Notes: a model not told the origin generated them from the sequence alone. A stretch of 64,000 nt of DNA from Ollibium composti (GCF_004801285.1 NZ_SSNY01000003.1:124001-188000); one strand, 5' to 3'; positions 17,754 through 30,931 are shown, counted from the stretch's first letter. Numbers and translations are program-made.

Positions 17754-18291
17754 TCACGGGCACAAACAAGCACGGCGGCCGGACCTTGTCTTCCGCACCG
17801 TCGCAACGCCAATCGGTGACATGACGCTTGCCTTTGACGGCGATGGTACCCTGTGCATGGCCGAGTTTGCCGATTGCGTGGAGCGCACGGAGCGCTGGCT
17901 GGAACGCCGGCCGAGCCATTCTCATCCGCAAAGGCTAGGCGGCGGCATGGATGCGGCCTCGGCGTTCGCGGCCTATTTCGCCGGCGATCTGCGCGCGCTG
18001 GACGCCATTCCGATTTGCCTCACTGGCACGCCGTTCCAGAACGAGGTCTGGACGGCGCTGCGCGAAATCCGGCCGGGCAGCACCTTTGGCTACGGCGCCT
18101 TCGCCGAAAAACTCGGCCGGCCGCAGGCGGCGCGCGCCGTGGGCCACGCCAACGGCACCAATCCGCTCTCCATCGTCGTTCCCTGTCATCGGTTGGTCGG
18201 CGCCGGCGGCGCGCTCACCAAATACGGCGGCGGGCTGGAGCGCAAGCGCTGGCTGCTCGACCACGAGGCCCGGTACTCGGCTCAGTCGTAG
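17743..18291 (+). CDS. ogt: methylated-DNA-protein cysteine S-methyltransferase
   Basis: A 182-aa suicide DNA repair protein that moves the alkyl group from O6-alkylguanine to its own cysteine. The active site IVVPCHRLVG is present with Cys148, and GYGAFAEKLGRPQAARAVGHANGTNP is the DNA-binding helix-turn-helix with the arginine finger. The ATG (17743) lies inside the 3' end of the oxygenase gene, so translation is coupled. There is no Ada-type regulatory domain. Its 3' end overlaps the convergent dehydrogenase gene by 10 bases. Confidence 0.92.
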   Translation: MHDSHGHKQARRPDLVFRTVATPIGDMTLAFDGDGTLCMAEFADCVERTERWLERRPSHSHPQRLGGGMDAASAFAAYFAGDLRALDAIPICLTGTPFQNEVWTALREIRPGSTFGYGAFAEKLGRPQAARAVGHANGTNPLSIVVPCHRLVGAGGALTKYGGGLERKRWLLDHEARYSAQS

Positions 18292-19232
18292 AAGGCGTCC
18301 ACGACGTTGCGCTTGCCCAGCATGAAGGCGTCGGCGACATGCTGGAGGGGCGCGAGGTCGACGTCCGACACGCCTGCGCGGACGATTTCGGAAAAGCGCC
18401 GGTAAAGCTGCGGATATTCCGTTTCCGGTTCCTCATGCACCGCACGGCCGTCGATGGCGAGCCTGGCGCCGCCGGAAGACAGCACCATTGCGCCGCGATC
18501 CGTCTCGGCCATGATGTCCCACGACTGCGAGCCGGTCTGCAGCCAGTCGAGGTCCATGTCGACGGCGATGCCATTGTCGGTGCGGAAGCAAACCCGCGCG
18601 GCCACCGGTGCGTCGCGGTTAGCGGGAAAGTCCAGTTCCGCTCGCGCGATGAACATCGGCGGCAGGATATGAGTGGCGATCGACAGCGCGTTGATGCCGG
18701 GATCGAAGACGCCGAAGCCACCGGCCTGCCAGATCCATTCCTGGCCCGGATGCCAGCGCCGCACGTCTTCCTTCCAGACGATTTTCGCCGCCTTGAGTTG
18801 GGCTGACGCGAGGAAGGTTTTCGCGGCCTCCACCGCCGGCGCGTAGCGCGAATGCCAGCTTGCAAACAGCGACAGGCCGCGCTCGGCGGCCAGCGCCTTC
18901 AGATGCTCGACCTCGCTCACCGTCGCGCCGGGCGGCTTTTCCATGAAGACATGCTTGCCGGCCAGAAGCGCGGCGCGCGCCGCATCGTGGCGGAACTGCG
19001 GCGGCATGCACAGCGATACCGCGTCGAGGCCGGGCATGGCTTCCAGCATCGCCTCGATGCTCGGGAAATTGGGAATGCCGTCCACCTTGCCGTGCCGGCT
19101 GGCGGCCGCCGCCAGCCGAAAGTCCGCATCTTTAGCCAGTGCCGGCAAATGCTGGTCGCGCACGATCTTGCCGACGCCGACGATACCGAGCGCGATGGGG
19201 CCGAGCGCGGTGGGCTTGCCTGATGCCGGCAT
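18282..19232 (-). CDS. Gfo/Idh/MocA oxidoreductase, probable D-galactose 1-dehydrogenase-like
   Basis: A 316-aa NAD(P)-dependent sugar dehydrogenase. The Rossmann fold is marked by IALGIVGVGKIVRDQHLPAL (residues 13-32) and the family signature MEKPPGATVSEVEHL (Glu98-Lys99-Pro100). The C-terminal domain contains WKEDVRRWHPGQEWIWQAGGFGVFDPGINALS, which resembles aldose 1-dehydrogenases acting on galactose or arabinose. The start at 19232 has AGGAT upstream; an ATG at 19247 is the alternative. No sugar transport or catabolic gene is adjacent, so the substrate remains inferred. Confidence 0.75.
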   Translation of the reverse strand: MPASGKPTALGPIALGIVGVGKIVRDQHLPALAKDADFRLAAAASRHGKVDGIPNFPSIEAMLEAMPGLDAVSLCMPPQFRHDAARAALLAGKHVFMEKPPGATVSEVEHLKALAAERGLSLFASWHSRYAPAVEAAKTFLASAQLKAAKIVWKEDVRRWHPGQEWIWQAGGFGVFDPGINALSIATHILPPMFIARAELDFPANRDAPVAARVCFRTDNGIAVDMDLDWLQTGSQSWDIMAETDRGAMVLSSGGARLAIDGRAVHEEPETEYPQLYRRFSEIVRAGVSDVDLAPLQHVADAFMLGKRNVVDAFYD

Positions 19233-19441
19233 GGGCGATCCTGTCATTTGTCTGATGAAAGAAGCCGACACATAGCGGCGGCGGCGGTGTTCGGCAAGCC
19301 GGCTGCCGGTCCCTTGCAAGGGGTGGGTTTATGCACGATAAAGTTGCATTGCAGGTTGTAAGCCGGATTTATCGCCGGCGATGAAACTCTTTAACGACTT
19401 GGCCGTAGTGAACGCTGCCGCAGTGATCCCGAGGAGGCGGA

Positions 19442-19642
19442 ATGTCGAAGCAGCAGCCGGACCAGTTCGAATGCCTGTTGGAGCCGACGGGGCGGTGGAT
19501 GGTCTGGGATGCCGTCCACCAGCGGCCGGCGCAATATATGCGCAACACGCTCGCCGGCCTGCCGCGGGGGAAGGCGCTTTTGATGTGCCGGTTGCTCAAC
19601 GCGATGGCGGCCGATAGCCGCTTCCGCTCGCTTGCATCCTGA
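19442..19642 (+). CDS. hypothetical 66-aa protein
   Basis: A small soluble protein, MSKQQPDQFECLLEPTGRWM to its end RFRSLAS. The ATG is preceded by an excellent GAGGAGGCGGA. It has no signal peptide or membrane helix, two cysteines (Cys11, Cys49) and several tryptophans. The pattern FECLLEPTGRWMVWD looks like small conserved proteins in related rhizobia, but I cannot name a family. It stands alone between divergent neighbours and ends at a palindromic repeat. Confidence 0.6.
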   Translation: MSKQQPDQFECLLEPTGRWMVWDAVHQRPAQYMRNTLAGLPRGKALLMCRLLNAMAADSRFRSLAS

Positions 19643-19647
19643 CTGGA

Positions 19648-19747
19648 GCATTTTGCGGCCGGACGGAATCGTCCGCGTCGCACAAATGCGGCTAGAACGA
19701 AGAGCTGGATCGTTGCGCGGTTTTCGTGAAACGGTGAAACGATCCAG
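19648..19747. repeat. two adjacent rhizobial palindromic repeats
   Basis: First unit: GCATTTTGCG (19648) pairs loosely with CGCACAAATGC (19679-19689) and encloses a perfect CGGACG-GAAT-CGTCCG stem (19660-19675). Second unit: CTGGATCGTT (19705-19714) and AACGATCCAG (19738-19747) form a perfect 10-bp stem. The second stem ends 3 bases before the stop codon of the PLP enzyme on the minus strand and may serve as its terminator. Confidence 0.6.
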
Positions 19748-19750
19748 CCG

Positions 19751-20875
19751 TTACCGCGCCCAGCTTTCCTCGAAATCCAGATCCAGTTCGCCGCCTGCCA
19801 GGAAGGCCTCGATCCGGCCCTCGAAGGGCGAAGGGTCCAGGCCCTTTTCGGCCAGCCAGTCGTCGCAATAGTAGGTGTTGGCGTAGCGTTCGCCGGAATC
19901 GCAGATCAGCGTGACGAGCGAACCGCTTTCCCCGGCCTGCCGCATGCGCGCCGCCTGCAGGCACATGCCGGTGAAGTTCGTGCCGGTCGAGCCGCCGACG
20001 CGGCGGCCGAGCTTTCGCGACAGAACTCGCATCGCCGCCAGCGACACCGCTTCGGAGATGCGCAGCATGTGATCGATGACGCCCGGCACGAAGGACGGCT
20101 CGACGCGCGGCCGGCCGATCCCCTCGATACGCGACGGCTCCTCGCAGCGGCAATCGCGGCTGCCGGTGGCGAAGCCCTCGAAGAAGGCGGAGCGCTCCAC
20201 ATCGACCACGCACAGCCGCGTCGCATGGCGCTTGTAGCGGATGTAGCGGCCGATGGTGGCGGTGGTGCCGCCGGTGCCGGCGCTCATCACCACCCAGGAA
20301 GGGCAGGGGAAACGCTCCTGCTGCATCTGGTCGAAGATCGATTCGGCGATGTTGTTGTTGCCGCGCCAGTCGGTGGCGCGCTCGGCATGGGTGAACTGGT
20401 CCATGAAATGGCCGCCGAGCCGCGCCGCCAGTTCCGCCGATTCCCCATAGATGCGGCGGCCGTCGTCGATGAAGTGGCAGTTGCCGCCGTAGTGCTCGAT
20501 GGCCGCGATCTTTTCCGCCGAGGTGGTGCGCGGCATCACCGCATAGAACGGCACGCCGATCATGCGGGCGAAATAGGCCTCCGACACCGCCGTCGAACCG
20601 GACGAGGCCTCGATCACCGGCGTGCCCTGCCGGACATGGCCGTTGCACAGCGCGTAGAGAAACAGCGAACGCGCCAGCCGGTGCTTGAGGCTGCCGGTAG
20701 GGTGGGTCGATTCGTCCTTCAGGTAGAGGTCGATGCCGGCGAGCGCCGGCACGTCCAGCTTCCACAGATGGGTGTCGGCCGAGCGCCGCTGGTCGGCCTC
20801 GATGGCCGCCACCGCCTCGTCGACCCAGCCGCGCGATTGCCCGCAGCCGTACCCGGTCTTCGCTTCTTTGTTCAA
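19751..20875 (-). CDS. cysteine-synthase-like PLP enzyme
   Basis: A 374-aa fold-type II PLP enzyme of the cysteine synthase/cystathionine beta-synthase group. The Schiff-base lysine is Lys64 in [18 protein letters not shown]; the substrate loop [15 protein letters not shown] and the phosphate-binding [15 protein letters not shown] follow. It is longer than CysK/CysM (about 300-320) and resembles the group that includes cysteine desulfhydrases. The probable start is a TTG (20875-20873) overlapping the TGA of the upstream gene as TTGA. The open frame extends much further upstream but has no conserved sequence there. Confidence 0.8.
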   Translation of the reverse strand: MNKEAKTGYGCGQSRGWVDEAVAAIEADQRRSADTHLWKLDVPALAGIDLYLKDESTHPTGSLKHRLARSLFLYALCNGHVRQGTPVIEASSGSTAVSEAYFARMIGVPFYAVMPRTTSAEKIAAIEHYGGNCHFIDDGRRIYGESAELAARLGGHFMDQFTHAERATDWRGNNNIAESIFDQMQQERFPCPSWVVMSAGTGGTTATIGRYIRYKRHATRLCVVDVERSAFFEGFATGSRDCRCEEPSRIEGIGRPRVEPSFVPGVIDHMLRISEAVSLAAMRVLSRKLGRRVGGSTGTNFTGMCLQAARMRQAGESGSLVTLICDSGERYANTYYCDDWLAEKGLDPSPFEGRIEAFLAGGELDLDFEESWAR

Positions 20876-21153
20876 AACGGTTCCTCGAAGGTGACGATCG
20901 AGACTTCGCCTTCCAGCGCGCCCTGATAGGCCGAAAGATGCGGCTCCTCGTCCGGCTCGCCCTGCATGTCGCCGATCTGGTCGAGTTCGGCTTCCGCATA
21001 GCCTTCCGCCGCCAGTGCTTCCAGCGCCCGGCGTACGGCCGAATCGTCGTCGGCGGCGACGAGGAAGATGTGCACCCCCTCCGGTTCGCCGTCCTTTCGC
21101 TTCCATACCCGGCCGGTGATGATGGTGACCGGTCTTTCCTCGTTGTCGTTCAC
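20872..21153 (-). CDS. hypothetical 93-aa acidic protein coupled to the PLP enzyme
   Basis: A 93-aa acidic protein beginning at GTG (21153) after AAGGAA. It has an N-terminal stretch [18 protein letters not shown] followed by [20 protein letters not shown], then an acidic tail ending [10 protein letters not shown]. No known family comes to mind. Its stop overlaps the TTG start of the PLP enzyme by the TTGA arrangement, so the two are probably made in step and may work together, for instance as enzyme and partner. That is an inference from gene order only. Confidence 0.65.
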   Translation of the reverse strand: MNDNEERPVTIITGRVWKRKDGEPEGVHIFLVAADDDSAVRRALEALAAEGYAEAELDQIGDMQGEPDEEPHLSAYQGALEGEVSIVTFEEPF

Positions 21154-21258
21154 GCGCTGATTCCTTGATTCCTGCTCGCAAGGGGACGATGATGGCCTTT
21201 GCGCCCCTTTTCGCATGAAGCGGCGGCCGACGACAGCGCAAAGCACGCCACTTTCTTT

Positions 21259-21274
21259 TTCGCACGTGCGAAAG
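21259..21274. promoter_or_regulatory. 16-base perfect palindrome, possible operator
   Basis: TTTCGCACGTGCGAAA reads the same on both strands. It lies about 106 bases upstream of the GTG start of the 93-aa gene and 76 bases upstream of the rpsL -35 box. A dimeric regulator would fit such a site. No regulator gene is next to it, so the binding protein is unknown. Confidence 0.45.
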
Positions 21275-21349
21275 GACGAAAGAATATTTCATGCGTGCCG
21301 CGCATGCCTGCCAAGCCCCGGTCGCGGCGCAATATTTCGGGCGGCGGGC

Positions 21350-21378
21350 TTGACGCTTGCGGGCGATGCGGATAGATA
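21350..21378 (+). promoter_or_regulatory. str operon promoter
   Basis: TTGACG (21350-21355), 17-base spacer, TAGATA (21373-21378). This is a near-consensus housekeeping promoter, as expected for rpsL-rpsG-fusA-tuf. It implies a leader of roughly 245 bases. Confidence 0.65.
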
Positions 21379-21628
21379 GCGCGTCGTCTGAGCCGATGTG
21401 AGGCTTTCGGTCTGAAGCGACGCGCTTTGGAGTTTGCCTCAAACAGGGTTCGTTTTACGAGCGAAAACACATTGCCGGCGTGCATGAAGCGGATTGCTGC
21501 TTCCTCTGCCATTTGTTCGGGCAAGACCGCAAGCAGGCGGTTTGTGGCCCGAATTTGCATATGGAGTCGCTCGAAACGGCCCGGTGACGGGTTATCGACA
21601 CGAGATTTTGATTGAGAAGGAAGGTTTA

Positions 21629-22000
21629 ATGCCTACCGTTAACCAGCTGATCCGCAAGCCGCGCCAGGCGCCGGCGACGCGCAACAAGGTCCCGGCCATG
21701 CAGCAGAACCCGCAGAAGCGGGGCGTCTGCACGCGCGTCTATACGACGACGCCGAAGAAGCCGAACTCGGCCCTGCGCAAGGTCGCCAAGATCCGCCTGA
21801 CCAATGGCTTCGAGGTGATCGGCTACATTCCGGGCGAGGGCCATAACCTTCAGGAGCACTCGGTGGTGATGATCCGCGGCGGTCGCGTCAAGGACCTTCC
21901 GGGCGTGCGCTATCACATCATTCGCGGCGTGCTCGACACCCAGGGCGTCAAAAACCGCAAGCAGCGCCGTTCCAAATACGGTGCCAAGCGTCCGAAGTAA
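21629..22000 (+). CDS. rpsL: 30S ribosomal protein S12
   Basis: S12, 123 aa, sits at the decoding centre. [13 protein letters not shown] opens the protein; [20 protein letters not shown] and [17 protein letters not shown] carry the two lysines whose mutation gives streptomycin resistance, and both are wild type here. The ATG at 21629 follows GAAGGAAGG. It is the first gene of the str operon; rpsG starts 65 bases later. Confidence 0.97.
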   Translation: MPTVNQLIRKPRQAPATRNKVPAMQQNPQKRGVCTRVYTTTPKKPNSALRKVAKIRLTNGFEVIGYIPGEGHNLQEHSVVMIRGGRVKDLPGVRYHIIRGVLDTQGVKNRKQRRSKYGAKRPK

Positions 22001-22062
22001 GGGTTTTCCCGGCTTCGGCGCTTTTTGTTTGTGCGTCGGGCCAGAGAGACAAGAGAGACTAA

Positions 22063-22536
<474 letters not shown>

Positions 22537-22566
22537 GCGCGAAAGAAGACTGAAGAGGCACCTCCC

Positions 22567-24657
<2,091 letters not shown>

Positions 24658-24733
24658 CCCCCGGAAACGGTTTGGGATTGCGTCGGTAACTTAATTGAAC
24701 GCCCGAACGGGCAAGCAGGAATGGAGAGCTCAC

Positions 24734-25909
<1,176 letters not shown>

Positions 25910-25974
25910 GAGAAAAAAGAGATCTGTCGCGGGCGGGGTAACGCCCGCGCCGCGCCAGAACAAGGAATGACGAG

Positions 25975-26283
25975 ATGAACGGTCAGAATATCCGCATCCG
26001 ACTTAAAGCGTTCGATCACCGCGTGCTGGATGCCTCGACGCGCGAGATCGTGTCGACCGCCAAGCGCACCGGCGCCAACGTGCGCGGCCCCATCCCGCTG
26101 CCGACCCGGATCGAGAAGTTCACGGTCAACCGCTCGCCCCACGTCGACAAGAAGAGCCGCGAGCAGTTCGAGATGCGTACCCACAAGCGCCTGCTCGACA
26201 TCGTCGACCCGACCCCGCAGACGGTCGATGCGCTGATGAAGCTCGATCTTGCCGCCGGCGTCGACGTCGAGATCAAGCTCTAA
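25975..26283 (+). CDS. rpsJ: 30S ribosomal protein S10
   Basis: S10, 102 aa, a head protein of the 30S subunit that also pairs with NusB in antitermination and with the NusG KOW domain. Diagnostic parts are [33 protein letters not shown] and [14 protein letters not shown]. It starts the S10 cluster, 65 bases after tuf, so read-through from the str operon is likely. Confidence 0.97.
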   Translation: MNGQNIRIRLKAFDHRVLDASTREIVSTAKRTGANVRGPIPLPTRIEKFTVNRSPHVDKKSREQFEMRTHKRLLDIVDPTPQTVDALMKLDLAAGVDVEIKL

Positions 26284-26388
26284 AGAGCGGACACATGAGC
26301 CCGACGGCCAGCCCGGACGGCTCCTCTGGAAAACAAGCGCCTGCAGCGGCTTCGAGCCCGGCGGGAAGCTCTAAAGGAAGATGAACCG

Positions 26389-27102
26389 ATGCGTTCAGGA
26401 GTGATTGCACAGAAGGTCGGGATGACCCGCATCTATAACGATGCCGGCGAGCACGTTCCCGTCACCGTTCTCCGCATGGAGAACTGCCAGGTCGTGGCCC
26501 AGCGCACGCAGGAGAAGAACGGCTACACCGCCGTCCAGCTCGGCGTCGGCCTGGCCAAGGTGAAGAACACGCCGAAGGCGATGCGTGGCCATTTCGCCAC
26601 CGCCTCGGTCGAGCCGAAGGCGAAGGTCGCGGAGTTCCGCGTTTCCCCCGAGAACCTGCTCGACGTCGGCGCCGAGATCACCGTCGATCACTTCGTCGCC
26701 GGCCAGAAAGTCGACGTCACCGGCACTTCGACCGGCAAGGGCTTCCAGGGCGTCATGAAGCGCCACAATTTCGGCGGCGGTCGCGCCACCCACGGTAACT
26801 CGCTGTCGCACCGCATCGCCGGCTCGACCGGTCAGCGCCAGGACCCCGGCAAGGTGTTCAAAGGCAAGAAGATGGCCGGCCACATGGGCAACGTGCGCGT
26901 CACCACGCAGAACGTCGAGGTCGTCTCCACCGACGCCGACCGCGGCCTGATCCTGATCCGCGGCGCCGTCCCCGGCACCAAGGGCGCCTGGATCCTGGTC
27001 CGCGACGCCGTCAAGGTGCCGCTGCCGGCCAACGCGCCGAAGCCCGCGGCCATCCGCGCGGCCGGCAAGACCGAGGCTCCGGCCGCTGAAGGAGCGGAAT
27101 AA
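26389..27102 (+). CDS. rplC: 50S ribosomal protein L3
   Basis: L3, 237 aa, has a globular part and a long loop reaching the peptidyl transferase centre. [20 protein letters not shown] opens it, and the loop [40 protein letters not shown] (read in pieces) is intact. A C-terminal Ala/Pro/Glu tail (about residues 210-237) is typical of alphaproteobacteria. Its TAA overlaps the rplD ATG by one base. Confidence 0.97.
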   Translation: MRSGVIAQKVGMTRIYNDAGEHVPVTVLRMENCQVVAQRTQEKNGYTAVQLGVGLAKVKNTPKAMRGHFATASVEPKAKVAEFRVSPENLLDVGAEITVDHFVAGQKVDVTGTSTGKGFQGVMKRHNFGGGRATHGNSLSHRIAGSTGQRQDPGKVFKGKKMAGHMGNVRVTTQNVEVVSTDADRGLILIRGAVPGTKGAWILVRDAVKVPLPANAPKPAAIRAAGKTEAPAAEGAE

Positions 27103-27722
27103 TGGACATCAAGATCACCACGCTCGCCGGCAAGGACGCCGGCAAGGTCAAGCTCTCGGACGAGATTTTCGGCCTCGACCCGCGCGAGGACATCCTGCAG
27201 CGCGTCGTGCGCTGGCAGCTTGCCAAGAAGCAGCAGGGCACGCACCAGTCGAAGGGTCGCGCGGACATCGCCCGCACCGGCGCAAAGATGTACAAGCAGA
27301 AGGGCACCGGCCGCGCCCGTCACCATTCGGCGCGCGCTCCGCAGTTCCGCGGCGGCGGCAAGGCGCACGGCCCGGTGGCGCGCAGCCATGAGCACGATCT
27401 GCCCAAGAAGGTCCGCGCTCTCGGTCTCAAGCATGCGCTGTCGGCCAAGGCCAAGGCTGCCTCGATCATCGTTGTCGACGATCTGAAGCTGGCCGAAGCC
27501 AAGACCAAGGCGCTGGCGGCCAACTTCGCCACGCTCGGCCTCACCAACGCTCTGTTCATCGGCGGCGCCGAACTGGACCAGGGCTTCAAGAAGGCCGCTG
27601 CCAACATTCCGAACATCGACGTGCTGCCGATCCAGGGCATCAACGTCTACGACATCCTGCGCCGCGGCACGCTGGTCCTTTCCAAGGCGGCGATCGAGGC
27701 CCTCGAGGAGCGCTTCAAATGA
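27102..27722 (+). CDS. rplD: 50S ribosomal protein L4
   Basis: L4, 206 aa, lines the exit tunnel. The tunnel loop includes [20 protein letters not shown]; the globular domain has [17 protein letters not shown] and [19 protein letters not shown]. In E. coli L4 represses the S10 operon. It overlaps rplC by one base and rplW by four (ATGA). Confidence 0.97.
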   Translation: MDIKITTLAGKDAGKVKLSDEIFGLDPREDILQRVVRWQLAKKQQGTHQSKGRADIARTGAKMYKQKGTGRARHHSARAPQFRGGGKAHGPVARSHEHDLPKKVRALGLKHALSAKAKAASIIVVDDLKLAEAKTKALAANFATLGLTNALFIGGAELDQGFKKAAANIPNIDVLPIQGINVYDILRRGTLVLSKAAIEALEERFK

Positions 27723-28012
27723 CCGACCTTCGTCATTACGATGTGATCGTCTCGCCGGCGATCACCGAAAAGTCGACCATGGCGTCCGAGCAGAACCAGG
27801 TGGTCTTCAACGTCGCCAAGAAGGCTTCCAAGCCCGAGATCAAGGCGGCCGTCGAAGCGCTGTTCGGTGTCAAGGTCACCGCCGTCAACACGCTGGTGCG
27901 CAAGGGCAAGGTCAAGCGCTTCCGCGGCACGATCGGCCGTCAGGGCGACGTCAAGAAGGCTGTCGTGACGCTGGCCGACGGCCAGTCGATCGACGTCGCG
28001 ACCGGTCTCTGA
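27719..28012 (+). CDS. rplW: 50S ribosomal protein L23
   Basis: L23, 97 aa, sits at the tunnel exit and docks trigger factor and SRP. The core [20 protein letters not shown] and [18 protein letters not shown] are standard. It overlaps the end of rplD by ATGA, giving translational coupling. Confidence 0.97.
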   Translation: MTDLRHYDVIVSPAITEKSTMASEQNQVVFNVAKKASKPEIKAAVEALFGVKVTAVNTLVRKGKVKRFRGTIGRQGDVKKAVVTLADGQSIDVATGL

Positions 28013-28035
28013 GCTAGGGCGCTGAGGACAAGAAA

Positions 28036-28869
28036 ATGGCTTTGAAACATTTTAACCCGATCACGCCGAGCACCCGTCAGCTCGTCATCGTCGACCGCTC
28101 GGACCTCTACAAGGGCAAGCCCGTCAAGGGGCTGACCGAGGGCCTGACCAAGTCGGGCGGCCGCAACAACTACGGTCGCATCACGGCGCGCTTCATCGGC
28201 GGTGGTCACAAGCGTTCGTACCGCATCATCGACTTCAAGCGCCGCAAGCTGGATGTCGTCGGCACCGTCGAGCGTATCGAATACGACCCGAACCGCACCG
28301 CCTTCATCGCGCTGATCAAGTACGAGGACGGCGAGCTGAACTACATCATTGCCCCGCAGCGCCTGCAGGCCGGTGATAAGGTTGTGGCCTCCATGGCCGC
28401 CGACGTGAAACCGGGCAACGCGATGCCGCTGTCGGCCATGCCGGTCGGCACCATCGTCCACAACATCGAGCTGAAGCCGGGCAAGGGCGGCCAGGTCGCC
28501 CGCTCGGCCGGCGCCTACGCCCAGCTCGTCGGCCGCGACCAGGGCATGGCGATCCTGCGCCTCAACTCGGGTGAGCAGCGCATCGTCCACGGTTCGTGCT
28601 TCGCCACCATCGGCGCCGTCTCGAACCCCGATCACGGCAACATCAACGACGGCAAGGCCGGCCGCACCGTCTGGCGTGGCAAGCGCCCGCACAACCGCGG
28701 CGTCGTGATGAACCCTGTTGACCACCCGCACGGCGGCGGCGAAGGCCGCACCTCGGGCGGCCGCCACCCGGTCACCCCGTGGGGCAAGCCGACCAAGGGC
28801 AAGAAGACGCGCTCGAACAAGTCGACCGACAAGTTCATCGTGCGCTCGCGCCACGCGCGCAAGAGCTAA
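28036..28869 (+). CDS. rplB: 50S ribosomal protein L2
   Basis: L2, 277 aa, is needed for subunit joining and peptidyl transfer. The conserved [20 protein letters not shown] and the C-terminal [20 protein letters not shown] with the essential histidine region are present. rplW ends 23 bases upstream and rpsS starts 15 bases downstream. Confidence 0.97.
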   Translation: MALKHFNPITPSTRQLVIVDRSDLYKGKPVKGLTEGLTKSGGRNNYGRITARFIGGGHKRSYRIIDFKRRKLDVVGTVERIEYDPNRTAFIALIKYEDGELNYIIAPQRLQAGDKVVASMAADVKPGNAMPLSAMPVGTIVHNIELKPGKGGQVARSAGAYAQLVGRDQGMAILRLNSGEQRIVHGSCFATIGAVSNPDHGNINDGKAGRTVWRGKRPHNRGVVMNPVDHPHGGGEGRTSGGRHPVTPWGKPTKGKKTRSNKSTDKFIVRSRHARKS

Positions 28870-28884
28870 GAAGAGGTAGCTGAA

Positions 28885-29163
28885 GTGACTCGTTCAGTCT
28901 GGAAAGGCCCGTTCGTCGACGGCTATCTGCTGAAGAAGGCAGACAAGGTCCGCGAAGGCGGCCGCAACGAGGTGATCAAGATGTGGAGCCGTCGCTCCAC
29001 CATCCTGCCGCAGTTCGTCGGCCTCACCTTCGGCGTCTACAACGGCCAGAAGCATGTCCCGGTCTCGGTGAACGAGGACATGGTCGGCCACAAGTTCGGT
29101 GAGTTCGCCCCGACCCGTACCTACTACGGCCACGGCGCGGACAAGAAGGCAAAGAGGAAGTAA
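28885..29163 (+). CDS. rpsS: 30S ribosomal protein S19
   Basis: S19, 92 aa, forms a head complex with S13. It reads [20 protein letters not shown] and ends [20 protein letters not shown]. The start is GTG at 28885, giving the conserved N terminus; AGAGGTAG precedes it. rplV follows after only 2 bases. Confidence 0.96.
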   Translation: MTRSVWKGPFVDGYLLKKADKVREGGRNEVIKMWSRRSTILPQFVGLTFGVYNGQKHVPVSVNEDMVGHKFGEFAPTRTYYGHGADKKAKRK

Positions 29164-29165
29164 CG

Positions 29166-29555
29166 ATGGGCAAGGCCAAAGCACCGCGCAAGCTCGCCGA
29201 CAATGAGGCGCGCGCGGTCCTGCGCACGATCCGCATCAGCCCGCAGAAGCTGAACCTGGTTGCCGCCATGATCCGCGGCAAGAAGGTGGCGGCTGCGCTG
29301 AGCGACCTCGAATTCTCGCGCAAGCGCATCTCCGGCACCGTCAAGAAGACGCTGGAGTCGGCGATCGCCAACGCCGAGAACAATCATGACCTCGACGTCG
29401 ACGCGCTGGTCGTGGCCGAGGCCTATGTCGGCAAGTCGATCGTCATGAAGCGCTTCCACGCTCGTGGCCGCGGTCGCGCCAGCCGTATCGAAAAGCCGTT
29501 TTCGCACCTCACGATCGTTGTTCGTGAAGTCGAGGAAAAAGGGGAGGCCGCCTGA
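29166..29555 (+). CDS. rplV: 50S ribosomal protein L22
   Basis: L22, 129 aa, has a beta-hairpin lining the exit tunnel. Conserved parts are [35 protein letters not shown] and the hairpin [19 protein letters not shown]. The macrolide-relevant hairpin appears intact. Its stop shares one base with the rpsC ATG. Confidence 0.97.
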   Translation: MGKAKAPRKLADNEARAVLRTIRISPQKLNLVAAMIRGKKVAAALSDLEFSRKRISGTVKKTLESAIANAENNHDLDVDALVVAEAYVGKSIVMKRFHARGRGRASRIEKPFSHLTIVVREVEEKGEAA

Positions 29556-30268
29556 TGGGCCAGAAAATCAATCCGATCGGGCTGCGCCTCGGCATCAACC
29601 GCACCTGGGATTCGCGCTGGTACGCCAACACCGGCGACTACGGCACGCTGCTGCACGAGGACCTGAAGATCCGCGAGTATCTTGAGAAGGAACTCAAGCA
29701 GGCCGCGATCTCCAAGATCGTCATCGAGCGTCCGCACAAGAAGTGCCGCGTCACCATCCATGCCGCGCGTCCGGGCCTGATCATCGGCAAGAAGGGCGCC
29801 GACATCGAGAAGCTGCGCAAGAAGCTGACCGAGATGACGAAGTCCGAGACCCACCTCAACATCGTCGAGGTGCGCAAGCCGGAGACCGACGCCACGCTGA
29901 TCGCCCAGTCGATCGCCCAGCAGCTTGAGCGCCGCATCGCCTTCCGCCGCGCCATGAAGCGCGCGGTGCAGTCGGCCATGCGTCTGGGTGCCGAAGGCAT
30001 CCGCATCAACTGCGCCGGCCGTCTCGGCGGCGCCGAGATCGCGCGCATGGAGTGGTATCGCGAAGGGCGCGTTCCGCTGCACACGCTGCGCGCTGATGTC
30101 GACTACGGCACGGCCGAGGCACACACCGCCTACGGCATCTGCGGCGTCAAGGTCTGGGTGTTCAAGGGCGAGATCCTCGAGCATGACCCGATGGCTTCGG
30201 AGCGTCGTGCCACCGAAGGCGATCACGCCGGCGAGCGTTCGGGCGCACGTCGTCGCGAGAACGCCTGA
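29555..30268 (+). CDS. rpsC: 30S ribosomal protein S3
   Basis: S3, 237 aa, lines the mRNA entry tunnel. The KH domain contains [20 protein letters not shown]; the C-terminal domain contains [20 protein letters not shown] and [14 protein letters not shown] basic, low-complexity tail (about 215-237) is usual in this group. It starts one base inside the rplV stop. Confidence 0.97.
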   Translation: MGQKINPIGLRLGINRTWDSRWYANTGDYGTLLHEDLKIREYLEKELKQAAISKIVIERPHKKCRVTIHAARPGLIIGKKGADIEKLRKKLTEMTKSETHLNIVEVRKPETDATLIAQSIAQQLERRIAFRRAMKRAVQSAMRLGAEGIRINCAGRLGGAEIARMEWYREGRVPLHTLRADVDYGTAEAHTAYGICGVKVWVFKGEILEHDPMASERRATEGDHAGERSGARRRENA

Positions 30269-30295
30269 GCATAGAGAGAATTTGGAGCAAGTAAG

Positions 30296-30709
30296 ATGCT
30301 GCAGCCAAAGCGCACAAAGTTCCGCAAGCAGTTCAAGGGCCGCATCCACGGTACCGCCAAGGGCGGCACCAACCTGGATTTCGGCGGCTTCGGGCTGAAG
30401 GCGCTGGAGCCGAACCGCGTCACCGCGCGCGAGATCGAGGCGGCCCGCCGCGCGATCACGCGTGAGATGAAGCGTGCCGGCCGTGTCTGGATACGGGTGT
30501 TCCCGGACGTTCCGGTCACCTCGAAGCCGACCGAAGTCCGCATGGGCAAGGGCAAGGGCGCGATCGATTACTGGGCCTGCCGCGTCAAGCCCGGCCGCAT
30601 CATGTTCGAGATCGACGGCGTGCCGGAAGACATCGCCCGCGAGGCCCTGCGCCTCGGCGCCGCCAAGCTGTCGGTCCGCACGCGCTTCGTACAGCGCATC
30701 GCCGAATAA
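30296..30709 (+). CDS. rplP: 50S ribosomal protein L16
   Basis: L16, 137 aa, organises the A-site side of the central protuberance. It begins [17 protein letters not shown] and holds [17 protein letters not shown] and [20 protein letters not shown]. Length and motifs are standard; rpmC follows after 11 bases. Confidence 0.97.
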   Translation: MLQPKRTKFRKQFKGRIHGTAKGGTNLDFGGFGLKALEPNRVTAREIEAARRAITREMKRAGRVWIRVFPDVPVTSKPTEVRMGKGKGAIDYWACRVKPGRIMFEIDGVPEDIAREALRLGAAKLSVRTRFVQRIAE

Positions 30710-30720
30710 GGACGCCGAAG

Positions 30721-30921
30721 ATGAAAGTCGAAGAACTCCGCTCGAAGACGCAGGACCAGCTCTCGGACGATCTGGCGGCCCTCAAGAAGGAGCAGTTCAA
30801 CCTGCGCTTCCAGAAGGCCACCGGCCAGCTCGAGAAGACCGCGCGCGTCAAGCAGGTCCGCAAGGACATCGCCCGCATCAAGACCATCGCTGCCGAGAAG
30901 GCAGCGGCCAAGAAGGCTTAA
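30721..30921 (+). CDS. rpmC: 50S ribosomal protein L29
   Basis: L29, 66 aa, an alpha-helical protein at the tunnel exit next to L23. It reads [20 protein letters not shown] and has the conserved [14 protein letters not shown] short Lys/Ala tail ends the protein. It lies 11 bases after rplP and 10 before rpsQ. Confidence 0.96.
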   Translation: MKVEELRSKTQDQLSDDLAALKKEQFNLRFQKATGQLEKTARVKQVRKDIARIKTIAAEKAAAKKA

Positions 30922-30931
30922 GGATAAGACC

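Larger units (their letters stand above)
21154..21628. other. divergent spacer before rpsL
   Basis: This 475-base gap separates the minus-strand 93-aa gene from rpsL. I support two signals in it: a 16-base perfect palindrome at 21259-21274 and a good promoter at 21350-21378. About 250 bases of untranslated leader then precede rpsL; it has no clear hairpin or gene. Confidence 0.6.
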
